Source: Mollicutes bacterium (GTDB taxonomy: Bacteria > Bacillota_I > Bacilli_A > RF39 > UBA660). Taken from it: 9,087 bases of DNA. Both the position numbers and the translations under genes were made by a program. The notes under the pieces were generated by a model that saw only the letters and a list, made by a program, of their open reading frames with translations, searched no databases and was not told where the DNA came from. Within the stretch, counting starts at the first letter, position 1. The number at the start of each line of letters is the position of its first letter. The DNA is taken from contig PWIL01000156.1 in the NCBI GenBank assembly GCA_003560455.1, positions 1 to 9,087 of the forward strand, written 5' to 3'. This document shows, piece after piece, positions 6,351 to 9,087 of the stretch.

Positions 6351-6795
6351 TTTTTTTCCTCCATTCAAAGATTAATAAATAAAAAACCGAACAAACAATA
6401 AAAGAATCTGCTAAATTAAAAATTGGAAAATTATAATTAAAAAAAGAAAATGCCAAAAAATCAATTACATAACCATGAATTATTCGGTCAATTAAATTTC
6501 CTAATATCCCAGCAAATAAAAAGGCATAAGCTAATTTTTCTGGATTAACTAAATCTTTTTGATAAATAAACGACCAATAAATAAATCCCAAAGCAAAAAT
6601 AGTAATGCCAATTAGAAAAAATCGACTATCTTGAAACAAACTAAAAGCTGCTCCATAATTATGAACATAAAAAAGCGAAAAAAAAGTTGGAATTATTTCA
6701 TACCCACTATTTAATTCAAATATATTGCTAATTAAATATTTCGAAAATTGATCAAGCAATAAAAAAAAGCCTGTTAATATCCATAATTTACGCAT
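6334..6795 (-). CDS. lspA: Lipoprotein signal peptidase (signal peptidase II)
   Basis: Membrane aspartyl protease that removes the signal peptide from prolipoproteins after the lipobox Cys is acylated. It has 153 residues, normal for the family, and four transmembrane segments. Motifs in order: LDQFSK (Asp15), YVHNYGAAFS (Asn46), GNLIDR (100-104), the catalytic Asp112 in YVIDF and Asp130 in FNLADS. ATG 6795 has AGGTGAT close upstream. It is the first gene of a tight run with the pseudouridine synthase, rhomboid protease and 54-residue protein, driven by a promoter directly upstream with a very short leader. One clear client is in this window: the FMN-binding lipoprotein at 8002-8517. Confidence 0.97.
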   Translation of the reverse strand: MRKLWILTGFFLLLDQFSKYLISNIFELNSGYEIIPTFFSLFYVHNYGAAFSLFQDSRFFLIGITIFALGFIYWSFIYQKDLVNPEKLAYAFLFAGILGNLIDRIIHGYVIDFLAFSFFNYNFPIFNLADSFIVCSVFYLLIFEWRKKNEHSI

Positions 6796-6811
6796 TAAAT
6801 CACCTATTCAA

Positions 6812-6840
6812 ATTATAACATAAATTATTTTGATTAACAA
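6812..6840 (-). promoter_or_regulatory. Sigma-A promoter of the lspA operon
   Basis: TTGTTA (6840-6835), 17 nt, TATAAT (6817-6812) preceded by TGT (extended -10). Hexamers and spacing match the tkt promoter. The -35 overlaps the stop codon of the MFS gene. The predicted start leaves a leader of only about 10 nt that is mostly ribosome site. Confidence 0.8.
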
Positions 6841-7988
6841 TTTGCTAATTCATTTTTAAAAACCCGTTTTTTAAAGATTAATTTAATAAATAATAAACCA
6901 ATTAATAAAAGTAACGCTAAAAATAAGGAAGTAAAAAATATAGAATATTCATCAGTTAAAAAACCCATTAGGGGTAGGGAGAGCATAACAAATAATGAAA
7001 CCATAAAATCCTTTGCTGATAAAACAGTTGACTTTGCCATATCGCCACTTTGATCAGCAATTCGCCTAGCAATATCAATTTGACTAAGACTATATAAAAA
7101 TGGCGTTATCAATAAAATAATTAAACCAAAATTATTCATTGTCCCAGCAATAATTAGACCAATCACTAAAACTAAAGCCGCCATCTCTTTAATATGATCA
7201 CGACAAAGATCACGAATTCTTTGCACATAAGCAAGAGCTAAAAAAGCCATTAATTGAACACTTGTATCGATATAGCCAACCAAACTACCACTAATCCCCC
7301 TGGCTTCCATAATTGGATATTTTAAAGAAATCGTTAAAAATATAATCGTCAAGAATAAAATTCCATAAACAAAAGCATAATTTAAATTTTGATTTGCTTT
7401 TAATTTTTTAAAATCAAGCCAAAAAAAGGCCAAAGTTTTCGATTTTTGATCAATCGCACTTCCTTCAGAAACAAAAATAAACGGAATAAAGGAAAACAAA
7501 GTTAAAACAATAACCATCATAAATGGTAGTTGCATATTTATTCCATATAAAAAAGCAAATAAAAAATTAAACGCAATATTAACAAAAACTTGTTCTTTTT
7601 TAAACAAACTTCTTAAAGTTAAAAAATCATCCTTATTTGTCAAAGCAACATCATGGATAAAAGCATCTTCAGTCGGTTCAATACAAGTTGCACTAAAACC
7701 AATTAAAATAAACGCTACCATTAAACCAATTAATTCCGGTTGGAATACTAATAAAAAATAACCCATTACTTTAGCAATCAAACCCAAATAAATAACAAGT
7801 TTGCGTCCAAAAAAATCAGCTAATAAACCGGTTGGAATATCAAAAACTAATTTCGCAAAAGTTTGCACCGAAAATAAAAAGGCAACCATTGTAAAAGATA
7901 AACCAATTGTAATTAAATAAAGCGCCCGCAAACCACCTAATACAACAACTTTACTTGAGACATTATATAAACGATAATAATTAGTCAT
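6834..7988 (-). CDS. MFS transporter
   Basis: Major facilitator superfamily permease of 384 residues with about 11-12 hydrophobic segments; substrate unknown. The diagnostic motif A region is FDIPTGLLADFFGRK (49-63), between TM2 and TM3. A charged mid-loop (about residues 175-200) separates the two halves. A second-half remnant of motif A is not obvious. ATG 7988 is the only sensible start, since TM1 begins near residue 13 and the length aligns with relatives, yet there is no purine-rich ribosome site: T8 of the preceding gene's terminator touches the ATG. No promoter is visible either, so expression probably depends on read-through from the FMN lipoprotein gene. There is no terminator after it, so some transcription may continue into lspA. 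The family's usual roles are drug efflux or nutrient uptake; neither can be chosen from sequence. Confidence 0.88.
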   Translation of the reverse strand: MTNYYRLYNVSSKVVVLGGLRALYLITIGLSFTMVAFLFSVQTFAKLVFDIPTGLLADFFGRKLVIYLGLIAKVMGYFLLVFQPELIGLMVAFILIGFSATCIEPTEDAFIHDVALTNKDDFLTLRSLFKKEQVFVNIAFNFLFAFLYGINMQLPFMMVIVLTLFSFIPFIFVSEGSAIDQKSKTLAFFWLDFKKLKANQNLNYAFVYGILFLTIIFLTISLKYPIMEARGISGSLVGYIDTSVQLMAFLALAYVQRIRDLCRDHIKEMAALVLVIGLIIAGTMNNFGLIILLITPFLYSLSQIDIARRIADQSGDMAKSTVLSAKDFMVSLFVMLSLPLMGFLTDEYSIFFTSLFLALLLLIGLLFIKLIFKKRVFKNELANC

Positions 7989-8013
7989 AAAAAAAAGCTA
8001 ATTAATTAGCTTT
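7989..8013 (-). terminator. Intrinsic terminator after the FMN lipoprotein gene
   Basis: A 20-nt perfect palindrome, AAAGCTAA / TTAGCTTT around a TTAA loop, is followed by T8 in total. The lipoprotein stop TAA lies in the loop. The T-run ends exactly at the MFS start codon. Confidence 0.85.
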
Positions 8014-8517
8014 CTCTAAGGCTTCTTCAACAGCATAAACTAACTCAGAAATTATCATGGTTGCGCCACTAACAGCATCAACATCAACTTCGCCTTCATC
8101 ATCAAAAGTAACCCATTCAAGACCTTGTTCCGCGACTACTTTTTCTTCAACGGCAATTGCTTGTTCATCCCACTCAGCACCACCAGGAATAACACCTATA
8201 TTTGCTGAAGTTTGACGCATATTATAGTCATCACCTAAAGCTTTTTTCGAATGCGGAATATCATCTTTCATATAAGTTGCATCTAAATAGACATGAGCAA
8301 TAAAACCATCTTCATCAACAAAAACCACCGCTGTTGCTACTCCTGCATATCTTCCCTCTTCTTGAATATAATATCCTGTATACATCCCAGGGCGATAATC
8401 ACCTTGTGCTTGCTTTTCATCATTGCCATTTACATCATTGCCATTTGTATCTTCAACTTCCGTACAACCAACAAATAATAAAGCCAATAATACTAAACCT
8501 AAAATTCCTTTCTTCAT
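8002..8517 (-). CDS. FMN-binding domain lipoprotein (PplA-like)
   Basis: Extracytoplasmic lipoprotein expected to carry covalent FMN and pass electrons at the outer face of the membrane. It has 171 residues. A type II signal peptide MKKGILGLVLL ends at the lipobox FVGC (Cys18; Phe at -3 is slightly unusual). A polar linker, 19-40, contains two NGND repeats. One FMN_bind domain, about 41-171, starts RPGMYTGYY and contains MRQTSANIG, EWDEQ and finally DAVSGAT, where Thr153 is the residue that ApbE-type flavin transferases modify in this family. Listeria PplA has two such domains; this has one. No apbE is in the window. ATG 8517 follows AAGGAGG, with its own promoter and a terminator at its end. 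It lies after the Gx-type gene, which supports a flavin-based electron transfer role (inference). An RnfG/NqrC-like role is less likely because of the lipoprotein signal. Confidence 0.9.
   Translation of the reverse strand: MKKGILGLVLLALLFVGCTEVEDTNGNDVNGNDEKQAQGDYRPGMYTGYYIQEEGRYAGVATAVVFVDEDGFIAHVYLDATYMKDDIPHSKKALGDDYNMRQTSANIGVIPGGAEWDEQAIAVEEKVVAEQGLEWVTFDDEGEVDVDAVSGATMIISELVYAVEEALEKAN
8420..8449 (-). repeat. Two-copy 15-nt tandem repeat in the lipoprotein linker
   Basis: Two adjacent 15-nt units differ at one base and encode TNGND and VNGND in the linker after the lipidated Cys. This is a local duplication that lengthens the linker in frame. Confidence 0.8.
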
Positions 8518-8537
8518 ATATCCTCCTTCTATATTAC

Positions 8538-8566
8538 ATTATATTATTTTTTTTTAAAAAAAGCAA
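8538..8566 (-). promoter_or_regulatory. Sigma-A promoter of the FMN lipoprotein gene
   Basis: TTGCTT (8566-8561), 17 nt, TATAAT (8543-8538). The -35 uses the end of the preceding terminator's stem and its T-tract, and the spacer is all A and T. It is placed correctly for the ATG at 8517 with its AAGGAGG. Confidence 0.7.
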
Positions 8567-8579
8567 TATTTTTTATTGC
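8556..8579 (-). terminator. Intrinsic terminator after the Gx-type gene
   Basis: GCAATA, loop AAAAA, TATTGC, then T7 on the minus strand. The TAA stop of the Gx-type gene is inside the left arm and loop. The stem is six pairs and AT-rich, so some read-through into the lipoprotein gene is likely. Confidence 0.75.
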
Positions 8580-9076
8580 AAATCTTCTTGATAGTGTAAA
8601 ACTAATGTCTTAGCCAAGAAACCAACAATTATTCCCGAAGGAATAGCTAATAATACTATAATCGGAAAATAATTCATGATTTGCCAAGTAGAAAAAAGCA
8701 AAGAAGCAAACACCAACTGACCAAGACCATGAAAAACCGCTCCAGCCACACTAATTCCAACAATCGATAATTTATTTAATTTTTTCAATAAAATCATTAC
8801 TAAAACACTTAAAACCGCCCCAAACAAACTAAAGAAAAATGTCACACTAAATAAACCTGTTCTTAAAATTGCCACCAAAAAAACTTTGGCTAAAGAAATA
8901 TATATTGCTTCTTTAGCCGAAAAAACAAACAAAGCAAAAACAACCACCACATTAGCCAAACCTAACTTAAAACCAGGAATTACTCCTCCAAAAAGCGGCG
9001 CAAAAGATTCAATAATACTAATTATAATTGCTAATGTTAATAGCATTGCTAATTGTAAATGTTTTTTTAATTGCAT
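8573..9076 (-). CDS. Gx transporter / ECF S-component-like membrane protein (Hpre_diP_synt_I family)
   Basis: Integral membrane protein of 167 residues with five to six hydrophobic segments. Family signatures: PGFKLGLANVVVVFALF (34-50), AKEAIYISLAKVFL, FFFSLFGAVLSVLVMILLKK, GAVFHGLGQLVFA, and a C-terminal IPSGIIVGFLA. Databases often call these heptaprenyl diphosphate synthase component I, but the helices and the Gx/LGLAN pattern fit small-molecule transporter S-components; the substrate is unknown. ATG 9076 has AGGTGAT just upstream, reaching the window edge, where TAG could be the stop of a further upstream gene. Such genes often accompany FMN-binding lipoproteins in flavin-based electron transfer loci, and here the FMN lipoprotein is the next gene, separated by a weak terminator. 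Family is well supported; function is inferred. Confidence 0.88.
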   Translation of the reverse strand: MQLKKHLQLAMLLTLAIIISIIESFAPLFGGVIPGFKLGLANVVVVFALFVFSAKEAIYISLAKVFLVAILRTGLFSVTFFFSLFGAVLSVLVMILLKKLNKLSIVGISVAGAVFHGLGQLVFASLLFSTWQIMNYFPIIVLLAIPSGIIVGFLAKTLVLHYQEDLQ

Positions 9077-9087
9077 TTTATCACCTA

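Noticed and set aside
6348..6368. TTG start giving the pseudouridine synthase six extra residues (MNGGKK)
   Set aside because: These codons are themselves the GGAGG ribosome site of the ATG at 6350, and no site precedes the TTG.
8293..8591. Two overlapping plus-strand reading frames
   Set aside because: Antisense of the FMN lipoprotein gene and its upstream promoter; no motifs or ribosome sites.
8573..9076. Heptaprenyl diphosphate synthase subunit I
   Set aside because: The protein is a multi-span membrane protein of the Gx/ECF-S type with no prenyl-synthase Asp-rich motif; the enzyme name is a historical family label.

Overview
This strongly AT-rich window looks like a chromosome segment from a low-GC Firmicutes (Bacilli-type) bacterium, possibly one of the uncultured lineages near the Mollicutes. 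The proteins are of Bacillus type, promoters are sigma-A-like (TTGNNN-17-TAWAAT, often with an extended TGN), ribosome sites are strong GGAGG, and TGA works as a stop. The order lexA / small divergent gene / tkt / yneF matches the B. subtilis lexA-yneA-yneB-ynzC-tkt-yneF region. Species cannot be named from this window. Apart from lexA, every gene is on the minus strand. There is no gene-free stretch over 300 bases, and no tRNA, rRNA, CRISPR, insertion sequence or riboswitch was recognised.

Layout from left to right. (1) 1-870: the N-terminal 290 residues of a prepilin-like protein that runs off the left edge, with a pilin head and the start of a GLUG/beta-helix-like surface domain. (2) 1037-3157: tkt followed by yneF, with a terminator after yneF. 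(3) 3215-4157: an SOS control node. A 57-residue single-span membrane protein is divergent from lexA; the 125-bp gap holds two LexA boxes, one exactly filling the -35/-10 spacer of the small gene's promoter. (4) 4156-6795: a tight operon, lspA, an rluD-type pseudouridine synthase, a rhomboid protease and a 54-residue membrane protein. Its genes overlap or nearly touch, and it ends in a bidirectional terminator shared with lexA. (5) 6834-7988: an MFS transporter without a visible ribosome site. (6) 8002-9076: a PplA-like FMN-binding lipoprotein preceded by a Gx/ECF-S-like membrane protein, a pairing that suggests flavin-based extracellular electron transfer.

How they fit: LexA should repress itself and the small membrane protein, which sits where Bacillus yneA and Staphylococcus sosA (SOS division inhibitors) sit. 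LspA would process the FMN lipoprotein. Tkt is central carbon metabolism. Two small genes (3215-3388 and 4156-4320) were found by hand from strong ribosome sites plus flanking terminators. Regulatory DNA is very compact: promoters are repeatedly built into the terminator or stop codon of the preceding gene.
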